NCBI GenBank assembly: GCA_910579505.1
Contig: CAJTTZ010000010.1
Span: forward strand, 79,973 to 143,972
Source of the DNA: an uncultured Lachnospiraceae bacterium
Lineage (GTDB): Bacteria; Bacillota; Clostridia; Lachnospirales; Lachnospiraceae
Length of the DNA stretch: 64,000 bases
Direction: 5' to 3'
Position 1 is the first letter of the stretch; each line of letters starts with the position of its first letter. The notes below the pieces were generated by a model. It was not told the origin of the DNA, searched no databases, and worked only from the letters and a program-made list of their open reading frames with translations. The translations under genes were made by a program, and so were the position numbers. Shown in pieces: positions 44,058 through 52,541 of the stretch.

Positions 44058-45210
44058 ATAAGTTCCTCATCTGTTCAAATGTATAGATCTGGCTGCTGAT
44101 TTCATCGCTCATGTCGCTGCACGCATCCGCCAGCATTTTCTTCTGCTCCTTAAGCTCCCCCGCAAATGCTTCCTGCCTTTCCATGACGTTCGCCAGCGCC
44201 TCCTGCACGTTTCGGTTTACCTCCACCAGCGCGGTGACCGCCTCCACCATCTCCGCTGCGCCTGCCGCGCTTGCCGCCTGTGACTCTCCCGCGCTCTTTA
44301 AGACATTTCCCAGTTTCTGAAAGTCCGTGTCCAATGCTGTCTGCATCTGCACCGTAAACTTGTCCACGATACGCTCCACGCCCGCCGTCTGTTCCATCGC
44401 GTTCCCTTTCAGCAGTTCAAGCATCTGCTTTAAGGAATTTGCCATTCCCGCCTGATACACGAGCATCGTCGCCGCGTTCTCATCTTCTTTCAAGGCGATT
44501 GGCTGTGCCGTCTGACGGAACACATCCAGAAATTCATGCAGCATATCATAGGCATCCGACATAATGCTCCGATATACCACATTGAACACCAGTGAAAAAA
44601 AGATACCGTACACCGAAGTGTGAAACGCCACCTTCATACCCGAAAGCAGGGAACCCACATTGTCGGAGATGGAAAAAATGTCGTCGCCGCTGAAGGCGCC
44701 CATCCCCATGGAGAGTCCCAGAAACGTCCCCAGAATCCCCAGACCCGTAAGCGTCCCGGAAACCCCGGAATTGAAGAAGTTCATACCTACCCTGTCCAAC
44801 AGGTCCTCATTGATATATTCCCCCAGATCGCAGGAGGATGCGGCGCTCCTCCTGGTCTTTACACCTCTCACCCGCAGACGGTACTTATCAAACGCCTCCT
44901 GTAACTGTGCCTCTTCAAAAACCTTGTCATTATCCTTATAATTTCCCCAGAGATTTTTTCCGCCGCACTCCTTATATTCCTTCTGCAGACGGATCGCAGC
45001 GTCTTCCAGATCATAAATGACTCTGTTAAGCCTCCCGAAGCTGACGGAAGATATGATAAATACAATCCCGATCACAATCAGAAAGCCGACGTTGATCGAA
45101 AGATTTACAACGGAAATCTCCTCCCCCGTAAACACGCCGTTCAGATACAAAACAAAAGCCACCACAATGACATACAAAAAATACAGTACATAATACAGCC
45201 TGCTCTTCAT
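44047..45210 (-). CDS. MotA/TolQ/ExbB-like proton channel, ZorA-like
   Basis: A 387-residue inner-membrane protein. TM1 at about 5-24 and TM2 at 38-57 are followed by a 90-residue cytoplasmic part, then TM3 (149-172, SGTLTGLGILGTFLGLSMGM) and TM4 (188-212), with the MotA/TolQ/ExbB fold. A helical, probably coiled-coil C-terminal tail runs from about 220 to 387. It is predicted to form the ion-driven rotor around the MotB-like partner encoded downstream. ZorA has a similar layout but a longer tail. ATG 45210 follows a GGGAG site. Confidence 0.86.
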   Translation of the reverse strand: MKSRLYYVLYFLYVIVVAFVLYLNGVFTGEEISVVNLSINVGFLIVIGIVFIISSVSFGRLNRVIYDLEDAAIRLQKEYKECGGKNLWGNYKDNDKVFEEAQLQEAFDKYRLRVRGVKTRRSAASSCDLGEYINEDLLDRVGMNFFNSGVSGTLTGLGILGTFLGLSMGMGAFSGDDIFSISDNVGSLLSGMKVAFHTSVYGIFFSLVFNVVYRSIMSDAYDMLHEFLDVFRQTAQPIALKEDENAATMLVYQAGMANSLKQMLELLKGNAMEQTAGVERIVDKFTVQMQTALDTDFQKLGNVLKSAGESQAASAAGAAEMVEAVTALVEVNRNVQEALANVMERQEAFAGELKEQKKMLADACSDMSDEISSQIYTFEQMRNLYEK

Positions 45211-45360
45211 CCGTATTCTCCCGTCCTTTTCCTAAAGTTGATACCATTCGTATTCCTGTTACCGCAGGATTGATTCCCGCCTGTTATGACTTAAACCTAT
45301 CACATTTTCATCTGAAGCGCAATCGGCTTAAGAATATCTTAAACTAACCTAAATAAAGTC

Positions 45361-46218
45361 TTATATCCTATATTCATACTCAAAAGACGCCCTGTCCGTC
45401 TCAAAGGCAAAAAGCGTGCGGTTGTCTTTCCGAAAACGGTATCTGGCCCGGCATGCTGCACTTTCACGGATCGTCCTCACCATGTCCCCATGCGCCGGCG
45501 CCTTTAAGGGTTTTCCGTTTCTCTCCAGAAGTTCTGCCTCCAGTTCCATACGCCCCTGCATGATTTTCACTCTCCCGTTCCCGATTTTACCTGTCTTTGC
45601 CCCCAGATAGGTGGCAAACCGATACTCCCGGCCATCTAGGAGCACCACGCCGATCAGTCCCCGGAAGCGGAAACCGCCCATGGGAATATCCGCCACAGAC
45701 AGCATAAGCGCGCCCTCGGGGAAACTGCACTGTGTCCAGATATATTCCCTTGGAAACGACCGCCCCCTGTCTCCCTCCCAATAGCCCTGTGCACCGTCAA
45801 AAGAAAAAATCTTTCCATTGACAGACACGTTTCCCCACACCTTATGCTTCATGCTCCATATACTGTGGCGACATTCCAGAAACGGGACAAGTAAAAACGG
45901 CCCCATGATATCGTATCTCAGAGGAAACAGCTCGCCGAACGCAAGCTTTCCCTCCACTTTCAGTCCCGGCGCGCATAACGACAGACGTATCCCCCTCTTC
46001 CCGAACCTGTTCTTTCCGACAGCAATGGTTCCGCCCCTTTTCCGAAATGCTTCCCCGGGAAAAGAAACCGTCCACGACTGCTCTTCCGTGATAATCTGCA
46101 GGGAGCATGTCCGATTCCGCCCCGTCTCGTGAACCGCCGGAATCACCGCAAGCGTCTGCGTATCGGACTGACACTTGAAATACCATCCGTAAAAATACCC
46201 ACTTTTTCCTATAATCAT
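45361..46218 (-). CDS. Tocopherol-cyclase-like family protein
   Basis: A 285-residue soluble, beta-rich protein of the tocopherol cyclase-like family (Pfam-type TocC). SGYFYGWYFKCQSDTQTLAVIP is the opening (shown here from memory of the family as GWYFKCQ), with SGAQGYWEGD-like DGAQGYWEGDRGRSFPREYIW (split as DGAQGYWEGDRG and RSFPREYIW) in the middle. Bacterial members without tocopherol synthesis are common and their role is unclear. ATG 46218 follows AGAGGAGTGAAGGG. It lies downstream of the FAD/Rieske gene on the same strand, with repeat copy F in between, so co-transcription is possible. Confidence 0.78.
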   Translation of the reverse strand: MIIGKSGYFYGWYFKCQSDTQTLAVIPAVHETGRNRTCSLQIITEEQSWTVSFPGEAFRKRGGTIAVGKNRFGKRGIRLSLCAPGLKVEGKLAFGELFPLRYDIMGPFLLVPFLECRHSIWSMKHKVWGNVSVNGKIFSFDGAQGYWEGDRGRSFPREYIWTQCSFPEGALMLSVADIPMGGFRFRGLIGVVLLDGREYRFATYLGAKTGKIGNGRVKIMQGRMELEAELLERNGKPLKAPAHGDMVRTIRESAACRARYRFRKDNRTLFAFETDRASFEYEYRI

Positions 46219-46280
46219 CCCTTCACTCCTCTGCATGCTAACTCACATGATTCCGCATACGCGGAATCTCAACTCCATGC

Positions 46281-46374
46281 GGAGAATGCCGCTTTTCAGG
46301 CATTCTCCTGCGTGAAACTTAGTGCTTCTTGGCGTCCCGTCCTATGACGGGACGTCTTTAGAAGCACTTTTCAC
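46281..46374 (-). repeat. Dispersed two-hairpin repeat, copy F
   Basis: GGAGAATGCC...GGCATTCTCC, then the long stem GTGAAACTTAGTGCTTCTTG to TAGAAGCACTTTTCAC capped by TCCCGTCCTATGACGGGA. It overlaps the last codons of the oxidoreductase gene. A GATTCCGC/GCGGAATC hairpin lies just before it (46250-46269). Confidence 0.85.
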
Positions 46375-47740
46375 GCTTTTCCCGTCTTTTGCAGTCTGTC
46401 TGTGCCGGACCGTCAATCAGATGCCCTTCTTTGTCAAACCGGGAACCGTGGCACGGACAGTCATAGCTTTCCTCCGCCGGGTTCCACTCCAGACGGCAAC
46501 CCATGTGGGGACAGTTGGGAACAATCCGCCCCTTTCCAGACGGCAAAAGATGCTTTTCCAGACCTTTCACCGTATAGGCACCATGCACAGCCAGCCCTTT
46601 CGCCGCCTGCGCCGTAAAAGGCCGGCTGGGTGAAAAAATATCCGCCTCCGGGCAATCCCGACCTGTGATCAGCGCCGTCAGAATATGCGCGCTCACCATG
46701 GAAGAAGTCATGCCCCACTTTCCAAAGCCCGTGGCAACATACCAGTATGGTCTGCGTCTGGAAAATCTGCCGATATAAGGCACCCCGTCCAAGGTCATAC
46801 AGTCCTGTGCCGACCATCGGTACACTTCGCGGCATCCTGGATAGAGTTCCTGCGACCTGTTTTGCAGCATCCCATATCTGCATCCCGCACCCGTCCTGTC
46901 CGCCGGATTCACCCCTGTTCGGTGGCTTCCGCCCCCAAGAAGCAGTAAATCGCCGCAGCTTCGAAAAGAAAGCCCGCCGGGATCTGTCCCTAAATACATG
47001 CCCTCAAGGCTCCCCGCCCCTTCCAGCGCTGTTACATAGCTCCGCTCCTGATGCATTCTGGCAAAATAGTATCCCGGCACATTGATAAAAGGATAGTGGG
47101 CAGCGAACACCACATGCTCTGCCGTCACTGTCCCCCTGTCCGTCTCCACCTTCCTGTCATCCACTTTCAGCACCTTGGACTGCTCGTACACTTCCACCTC
47201 CTCCGCCATCTTTGCCAGAAATTTCAGAGGGTGGAATCTCGCCTGCCGCGCAAACATGGTCACGCCCGCCACCGAAAAAGGCAGTTCACAGTCGGTCTCA
47301 AAAGACGCCTTTATGCCGAGCGACTCTGCCGCCTCAGCCTCCCGTTTCAGAAGCTCTGCCCCTGTCCGGGAATAAAGATATGCCGGGCACCTGACGAAAC
47401 CGCAGTCGATCCCTTTCTCCCGGACCAGCCTTTCATACTCCCCGACAGCCGCCTCGTTTGCCCCGGCGTAGTGCGCAGCCATATGACTTCCGAATGTTCG
47501 GATCAGCTGGCTGTAAATGAAGTTGTGCTGGGACGTGATTTTCGCCGTGGTATTCTTTGTCTGTCCGCTGCCAATCCTGTCCGCTTCCAGCACCACGGCA
47601 CGGATACCCTCTTTCTTTAAGTAATATGCCGTCAAAATTCCAGCAAGCCCCGCCCCGATGACAGCAACCGGCGCCTCCATGTCCCCCGGAAGGGGCTCCC
47701 TTTTTCTGATCTTGCTTTCGCTCACCCAGACAGATTCCAT
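46358..47740 (-). CDS. FAD-dependent oxidoreductase with C-terminal Rieske domain
   Basis: A 460-residue protein. The N-terminal dinucleotide fold has VIGAGLAGILTAYYL (about 30-44), and the rest is a DadA/glycine-oxidase-like FAD domain with YIGRFSRRRPYWYVATGFGKWGM near the end (shown in part). The C-terminal 85 residues form a Rieske-type [2Fe-2S] domain: CPHMGC and then CPCHGSRFD. ATG 47740 follows GGGAGG. Such YhfW-like fusions are known in Bacillus. The last codons (EKCF, stop) lie inside a dispersed repeat, so the protein tail was probably replaced by repeat insertion. Confidence 0.92.
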   Translation of the reverse strand: MESVWVSESKIRKREPLPGDMEAPVAVIGAGLAGILTAYYLKKEGIRAVVLEADRIGSGQTKNTTAKITSQHNFIYSQLIRTFGSHMAAHYAGANEAAVGEYERLVREKGIDCGFVRCPAYLYSRTGAELLKREAEAAESLGIKASFETDCELPFSVAGVTMFARQARFHPLKFLAKMAEEVEVYEQSKVLKVDDRKVETDRGTVTAEHVVFAAHYPFINVPGYYFARMHQERSYVTALEGAGSLEGMYLGTDPGGLSFRSCGDLLLLGGGSHRTGVNPADRTGAGCRYGMLQNRSQELYPGCREVYRWSAQDCMTLDGVPYIGRFSRRRPYWYVATGFGKWGMTSSMVSAHILTALITGRDCPEADIFSPSRPFTAQAAKGLAVHGAYTVKGLEKHLLPSGKGRIVPNCPHMGCRLEWNPAEESYDCPCHGSRFDKEGHLIDGPAQTDCKRREKREKCF

Positions 47741-47870
47741 TTTTTGCCTCCCTGTTGATGGTTGATTTTGAATAGCATATGCCGATTTGTTATTTCCATT
47801 CACTTAAAGACCACAATGCCATAAAGCCTTTCATATCATCCATCCTTCTTATCTTTTCCCAAAAGAAAAA

Positions 47871-47891
47871 CAGCGGGGAATTTCCCCGCTG
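47871..47891 (-). terminator. Rho-independent terminator
   Basis: CAGCGGGGAA pairs with TTCCCCGCTG, followed on the minus strand by TTTTTCTTTT. It ends the gene at 47923-48936. Confidence 0.9.
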
Positions 47892-47922
47892 CCGATAAAA
47901 TGCAATCCTTCGACCAATCTAG

Positions 47923-48936
47923 TCAACGATCCGAAAGTTTTTTCAGTTTCTCAAGAAACGACACATAGAATGCCCGCTCCATCGCCATCAGTTTCTTTTC
48001 TTCCGCGCCCGAAGGCTGCCCGGAAAGCGGGTGATCCACCTCATAAATCCACTTCTTCACAGCGTTGATCGCGCTGCCCACAGTAGTTCCCAACAAATCA
48101 GACTCATTGAAGTCACCGTTATACCACCTGACAAAACGCTCAACTCCCATCTGTGTCATATAGGACTGTTTCCCGTCGTTGGATATCCAAAGGCCGAATA
48201 CTGTTATAATTCCGCCAGTTTCTTTCTCCGCTTCCAAAAATGCCTGCCGCACTTCTTCCGGGGCGTGCTGCGCAAGGGAATCCAAAACGCGGGTAGCGTC
48301 TCTGCCAGCCGCCGCATTGCTCCGATCCTGTCCCTCCAGACCATCCTCTTCCAGAAATCCCAGAAACTTCTTCCACTCCATATATCCCCGCAGATCACCG
48401 CAGGAATACTCGGACTGCATCATATCCTTTACCGTTTTTACCCAGTCCGTTTTATCCGAAAAGCTCCATGCGCCGGCGTTTTTCTGTTCCGCGTTTTTCG
48501 CGGCTTTTGCAACTGCGGCTTTCAGCACGGTGTCCTCGAAACTTCCCTTTCCGCTTTCTTTCAGCCCGGCAGTAAACGCATAAAATTCAGCCGTGTCACA
48601 GTTCTTTGGGTCAACCTTCGACACATCCACCATCCGCTCTGTCACATGCCCCGTTTTGTCCCAGATCTTTACCTTGTACACAGGATTTTCCCGATCAAAG
48701 TCCGGCGTCTTATAAACGGAGACGGACGATCCGTTCACAGGATCGGCGCTCATAAATATTGCCGTGTCCCCGGAGCTTTCGTCTGCGCCATGAAGCGTGG
48801 CTGTTGCCCGCCCTGCTGCCTGCGCAGCTTGCGCCGCTCTTTTCGCGAAGTTCCCTTCTGCCGCCTTTCCCGCTGTTTTTTCTGATCCATACCAGGATGT
48901 CTGGTGGCTGGTTGTCCCTATTCCATAAATGCTCAT
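47923..48936 (-). CDS. Uncharacterised Lachnospiraceae protein opening MSIYGIG
   Basis: A 337-residue soluble protein of unknown function. The start MSIYGIGTTSHQTSWYG has no signal peptide but its Ser/Thr-rich opening resembles the flagellum-associated small proteins of this window. An Ala/Lys-rich segment (about 20-40) is followed by predicted strands (SVSVYKTPDFDRENPVYKVKIW), a middle helical region and a C-terminal helical part. No catalytic motif was identified. ATG 48936 follows GGGGGATTGG. It forms a single-gene unit with a strong terminator. I do not recognise its family with confidence. Confidence 0.75.
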   Translation of the reverse strand: MSIYGIGTTSHQTSWYGSEKTAGKAAEGNFAKRAAQAAQAAGRATATLHGADESSGDTAIFMSADPVNGSSVSVYKTPDFDRENPVYKVKIWDKTGHVTERMVDVSKVDPKNCDTAEFYAFTAGLKESGKGSFEDTVLKAAVAKAAKNAEQKNAGAWSFSDKTDWVKTVKDMMQSEYSCGDLRGYMEWKKFLGFLEEDGLEGQDRSNAAAGRDATRVLDSLAQHAPEEVRQAFLEAEKETGGIITVFGLWISNDGKQSYMTQMGVERFVRWYNGDFNESDLLGTTVGSAINAVKKWIYEVDHPLSGQPSGAEEKKLMAMERAFYVSFLEKLKKLSDR

Positions 48937-49117
48937 TCTTCCAATCCCCCATAGCTGTTGTCTGCATGAACGTCTCCTGCGTTTCGGAAACGGTCTGTCA
49001 TTCCCTCTGTCAATAATACGAATCAGCAGGCAAAAAAGTTTCAAAACATTTTATGAACTCCTTATTCCACACAGTCATCAATTGTTCCCCATCCATATTT
49101 CATCCCCGACACTTTAT

Positions 49118-49720
49118 CTATAATAACCTGTTATTGATCTGCACTATATCTTTATATATAGGTCTCCGCAAATCAATCCCATGTTCGTTCACCCCATCAA
49201 ACCAATCATAGATATCAATAAACAAAGCTTTACTCCAATTTTCTAACAGGGAATCCAAGGATTCTGCTATAACCAAACCATGCAGATTGACTCCAGTATC
49301 AAACACATCGTGCTCAAAAAAAACTATTTTACCATTCCTTTTATCATAACAAAATGCATCCCCGTTAGAAAATCGAAATATCGGATACCAGTTTTTTAAA
49401 TCATATGTTACTATCTCTTGATTTTCTATTATGTCTCTGTCCATATCCTCTGCCAACTCACATAGCAGTTTGTGTTCCTCTCCTATTTTAGCATAAGGAA
49501 CAAAATCAACAAAACCATGCAATTTTTGAGTCTTTTCTTCCCAACTTAATAAAAATCTTTTGTAATTGCAGTAAATATACTTGACTGCATCAGAAATGCC
49601 AAATTCAAACAAGTCAAGGTCATTATTCATTTTACATTCCAGAATATTACTTCTTAAAATTCTAATCGTACTATTTTCACTTCTCAGTTTTTCAGACAGT
49701 TCCTTAAAATAATCAATCAT
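49118..49720 (-). CDS. SUKH/SMI1-KNR4-like protein
   Basis: A 200-residue protein of AT-rich codon use, unlike its neighbours. WYPIFRFSNGDAFCYDKRNG-like residues (YPIFRFSNGDAFCYD) and VFFEHDVFD followed by LDSLLENWSK match the pattern of SUKH superfamily proteins. Many SUKH proteins are immunity proteins against polymorphic nuclease toxins, but no toxin gene is adjacent. AGAGGT precedes the ATG. Acquired by transfer is a fair guess given base composition. Confidence 0.65.
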   Translation of the reverse strand: MIDYFKELSEKLRSENSTIRILRSNILECKMNNDLDLFEFGISDAVKYIYCNYKRFLLSWEEKTQKLHGFVDFVPYAKIGEEHKLLCELAEDMDRDIIENQEIVTYDLKNWYPIFRFSNGDAFCYDKRNGKIVFFEHDVFDTGVNLHGLVIAESLDSLLENWSKALFIDIYDWFDGVNEHGIDLRRPIYKDIVQINNRLL

Positions 49721-49825
49721 ATTGACCTCTACCTACCCATTAGGAAATCCATATATTGTTTTGCTGTCTCCGAAATCAGTCTATCATTTTCCGAAATTTC
49801 CAAGACAGTAATCGAAAAATGGCAT

Positions 49826-50485
49826 TTACGGCTGCCTGTAAAGTTTCCACCCCATCAGCACTATCCAGACATACGCCATCGTCTTTGGAATCATCAACAT
49901 CCCGATCACGGGTAATATCCCACTGAACAGGACGACCGGCAGATAAAAGCCAAAGGACAGCCCCACCGCCAAGGGCATAAACCGAAACACCGCATCATCC
50001 GCTTTCTTTGCCTCCTGCGCAAAAATCACGATAATGATAACTCCCATAATTGCGAAGGGAATATTTCGTAGCACCCCAAAGAACAGCGGCTGACGGTAGG
50101 TAAGCCACTGGTTCTGCGGCAGCAGACAGAGTGCAATGCGCAGGGCAGATAACGCCCACATTGCCACCGTAAGGCTTTTTCGCCCCTTGATCTGGTAACG
50201 GTCGCGCCAGACATAATATAAAATCAGATAAAAGATCGTCATGGTGATGGACGTAATGAGTTTCCCGATTCCAAGCGCCGCCGCATTCGCCTCAAGCCCT
50301 GTCGTCCAGAGCGCATAGGAGCGCGGGATGAGATGAAAAGAATCCCCCGCGCCGAGCAGCGCCGCCATCAATCCGGCTTTCTTTACCAGCGGGTCCTTTC
50401 CTTTTATGAACATTGTAAGACCCGCTGTGATTGCAAATCCAAGATATAATACATCAAAAACGGTTTCTGCGATTGCCTGCGGCAT
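49826..50485 (-). CDS. Multi-pass membrane protein of unknown function
   Basis: A 219-residue protein with about six to seven predicted helices (near 8-26, 37-52, 72-92, 105-122, 138-158, 170-190 and 195-215). Conserved-looking features are GAGDSFHLIPR after TM2 and the closing MAYVWIVLMGWKLYRQP. No family can be named. AAGGGGG lies seven bases before the ATG. Base composition is like the chromosome average, unlike the SUKH-like gene beside it. Confidence 0.72.
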   Translation of the reverse strand: MPQAIAETVFDVLYLGFAITAGLTMFIKGKDPLVKKAGLMAALLGAGDSFHLIPRSYALWTTGLEANAAALGIGKLITSITMTIFYLILYYVWRDRYQIKGRKSLTVAMWALSALRIALCLLPQNQWLTYRQPLFFGVLRNIPFAIMGVIIIVIFAQEAKKADDAVFRFMPLAVGLSFGFYLPVVLFSGILPVIGMLMIPKTMAYVWIVLMGWKLYRQP

Positions 50486-50548
50486 ATGTAGTCCCCCTTC
50501 TTTGTAACAACTTCTGTTCCCATTATAAGCGACAAAAAACCAGATAAC

Positions 50549-50734
50549 TCATACGCTTGTATTTCTTCTATGTCTAAGTCGTTCTATCTGTTCTTCCGCA
50601 TCTGTCCTTGGTGTATTATAATAATGCAGTTTTTCCTCCACAGTCATCTGTTTCGTCATTTCGTAATTGTGTTCCCGAATCTTGTGTATATCCTCAATCG
50701 TAAAATTCGGGCTTATTTCCAGTGTATATGCCAT
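50549..50734 (-). CDS. Candidate antitoxin of PIN module
   Basis: A 61-residue charged protein (MAYTLEISPNFTIEDIHKIREHN...). Its start codon overlaps the PIN gene stop as TAATG, and GGAGGTGAGGAG, encoded in the PIN C-terminus, serves as ribosome site. Size, position and coupling suggest it is the antitoxin. The order (toxin first) is less common. No DNA-binding domain is obvious. Function is inferred from neighbours only. Confidence 0.6.
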   Translation of the reverse strand: MAYTLEISPNFTIEDIHKIREHNYEMTKQMTVEEKLHYYNTPRTDAEEQIERLRHRRNTSV

Positions 50735-51210
50735 TACTCCTCACCTCCCAATAATACAGACGGATTCATAATATCAATATCTTTGTAGCTTTCAAGATGT
50801 GTGATTGCCCTGACGCCCTTGATTGTTTTTATATTTACAATATGCTTGAAATTCCAAGATATTATGCAGTCGCATCCATGTACAATAGCAGTTGCTATGT
50901 GTTGGCAATCATCAATGCTCTTAGGCGACAGGATGCCCATTTCTATAATCTGGTTTGCAACTCGCAAAACCTCGTCCGTGATTTCCAGTTTTGTATACTG
51001 AATCTTACTCAAATATTCATACAACAATGACCTCTTCGGTTCACGACATTCACCCACCTCATCAAGCGTTATCTGTGACAAAAAAATATCATATCTTTCT
51101 TCTTCAAACTGCTTCCAGAGAGCTAACGTCTCTTTCATCCGCTCTGGCACGTCTTCCTGATGCAGATAACTTATCACAGAGGTATCCAAATAAATCTTCA
51201 TTTTTTTCAT
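50734..51210 (-). CDS. PIN-domain ribonuclease, candidate toxin
   Basis: A 158-residue PIN-fold protein. The acidic residues are visible in KIYLDTSVISYL (Asp8), TLDEVGEC, and SIDDCQHIATAIVHGCD, followed by IISWNFKHIV, which fits the PIN C-terminal strand. These would bind Mg and cleave RNA. ATG 51210 follows AGGAGA. Together with the overlapping 61-residue gene it forms a likely type II toxin-antitoxin pair. Which RNA it cuts is unknown, and it may be a non-toxin PIN protein. Confidence 0.78.
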   Translation of the reverse strand: MKKMKIYLDTSVISYLHQEDVPERMKETLALWKQFEEERYDIFLSQITLDEVGECREPKRSLLYEYLSKIQYTKLEITDEVLRVANQIIEMGILSPKSIDDCQHIATAIVHGCDCIISWNFKHIVNIKTIKGVRAITHLESYKDIDIMNPSVLLGGEE

Positions 51211-51282
51211 AGACTTTTCTCCTATTAGGCAAATTGCTACATTTTTCATATCAGAACTCTATCTGTTTTCTAAGCGCCTGAT

Positions 51283-51531
51283 TTACTTATGGCACACTAA
51301 CCATTCACGGAGTTCTTTTATGTATTCGGCCCATTTCTCATGGTCTGAAACCAAACTAATTATCTTAGATAACATAATCTCTCTACCAGATGGAAAAAAC
51401 GGGACAATCTTATAAGCGAATGGCATAGTCCCTAACCTCATATCTCCTTTTTTGAGCATCGTAAATGATGCTCTATTTGTCATGCAGTTTTCAAGGTACT
51501 GATTTATCTGAAATACATTCCTGCAATTCAT
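51283..51531 (-). CDS. Short hypothetical protein
   Basis: An 82-residue frame with a Met-rich opening and a plausible helical end (EKWAEYIKELREWL). No recognisable domain and only a weak ribosome site. It lies in the gap between the radical SAM gene and the PIN gene. It may be a fragment. Confidence 0.35.
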   Translation of the reverse strand: MNCRNVFQINQYLENCMTNRASFTMLKKGDMRLGTMPFAYKIVPFFPSGREIMLSKIISLVSDHEKWAEYIKELREWLVCHK

Positions 51532-51574
51532 TCATAAATATTCATTATTAGTTCTTGACTTTTTATTGGCTCTT

Positions 51575-52411
51575 TTACACATTCCCCACATACACCTTTT
51601 CCAGATACTTCCCCGCCGTCCCGGCAAGGCGGTACAGCTGCTCCACATCCGTAGCTTCCCTGTCCATCATGCGGTACCGCGGAAAGAAACGGGTGATATG
51701 GAGCGGGATTGACGGGCTTAAATCCGCTATCCATTTAGCCTGCGCTTCCATATCCTCGAAGGAATCGTTTTCTCCCGGCACAATCAGCGTAGTCAGTTCC
51801 ACATGGCAGCCTTCCTGCGCCCTCGCGATAAAAGTCTTAACCGTCTCCAGATCCCCACCAAGCTTACAGTAATAGTCTTCGCTAAATCCCTTCAGGTCAA
51901 TGTTCATGGCGTCTATCCAAGGCAGCAGCTCCTCAAGCACCGCAGGCGAAGCCGTGCCGTTCGTCACGAGAACATTAAGCATCCCGTACTCTCTCACCAG
52001 CCGCGCCGTATCACGGACAAACTCCCAGCCCACCAGAGGTTCATTGTAAGTATATGCCACGCCGATGTTACCCGCCTCTTTCCGCTCCTTCCACATAAGC
52101 GCCAAGTCCGCAAGCTGTCCGGGGGAGACATGTTCTGCGTCAAGGTTCCTGCTGTCCGCCATGGAGATCTCATGATTCTGGCAGAAAGGGCATCTGAGAT
52201 TACAGCCAAAGCTGCCCACGGACAGAACCATATTTCCCGGATGGAAATCATGCAGTGGCTTCTTTTCAATGGGATCCAGAGCAAGGGCGGTAATTTGACC
52301 GTAATTTGCGCAGACAATTTCCCCGCCCTCATTTTTTCTCGCCCTGCAAATCCCCGTCTGCCCGGGCTCCAGCGCACAGTGATGCATACACACCTGACAA
52401 ATTGTTTTCAT
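51575..52411 (-). CDS. amrS: AmmeMemoRadiSam system radical SAM enzyme
   Basis: A 278-residue radical SAM protein. GCNLRCPFCQNHE holds the Cys70-x3-Cys74-x2-Cys77 cluster site. Four further cysteines at the N-terminus (CQVCMHHC and ICRA) may bind a second metal centre. It is the AmrS member of the three-part AmmeMemoRadiSam set, whose reaction is still not settled. The Memo/AMMECR1 fusion gene is immediately upstream in the operon, and repeat copy G lies between them. Length is a little short of the usual 330. Confidence 0.93.
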   Translation of the reverse strand: MKTICQVCMHHCALEPGQTGICRARKNEGGEIVCANYGQITALALDPIEKKPLHDFHPGNMVLSVGSFGCNLRCPFCQNHEISMADSRNLDAEHVSPGQLADLALMWKERKEAGNIGVAYTYNEPLVGWEFVRDTARLVREYGMLNVLVTNGTASPAVLEELLPWIDAMNIDLKGFSEDYYCKLGGDLETVKTFIARAQEGCHVELTTLIVPGENDSFEDMEAQAKWIADLSPSIPLHITRFFPRYRMMDREATDVEQLYRLAGTAGKYLEKVYVGNV

Positions 52412-52444
52412 ATCCCTACTCCAAATCCATGCGAAAATTCATGC

Positions 52445-52539
52445 GGGGAATGCCGCTTCTTGGGCATTCTCCTGAGTGAAATATAGAACTTCTCCACGAA
52501 GCAGCCTATGCTGCAAGTGGCTAGAAGTTCTTTTCACTC
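52445..52539 (-). repeat. Dispersed two-hairpin repeat, copy G
   Basis: GGGGAATGCC...GGGCATTCTCC, then a stem from GAGTGAAATATAGAACTTCT to AGAAGTTCTTTTCACTC capped by GCAGCCTATGCTGC, the same cap as copy C. It ends two bases from the stop codon at 52542. Confidence 0.8.
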
Positions 52540-52541
52540 TA

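Noticed and set aside
43140..45210. A complete Zorya defence system
   Set aside because: Only ZorA/ZorB-like genes are present; no ZorC, ZorD or ZorE was found in the neighbourhood.
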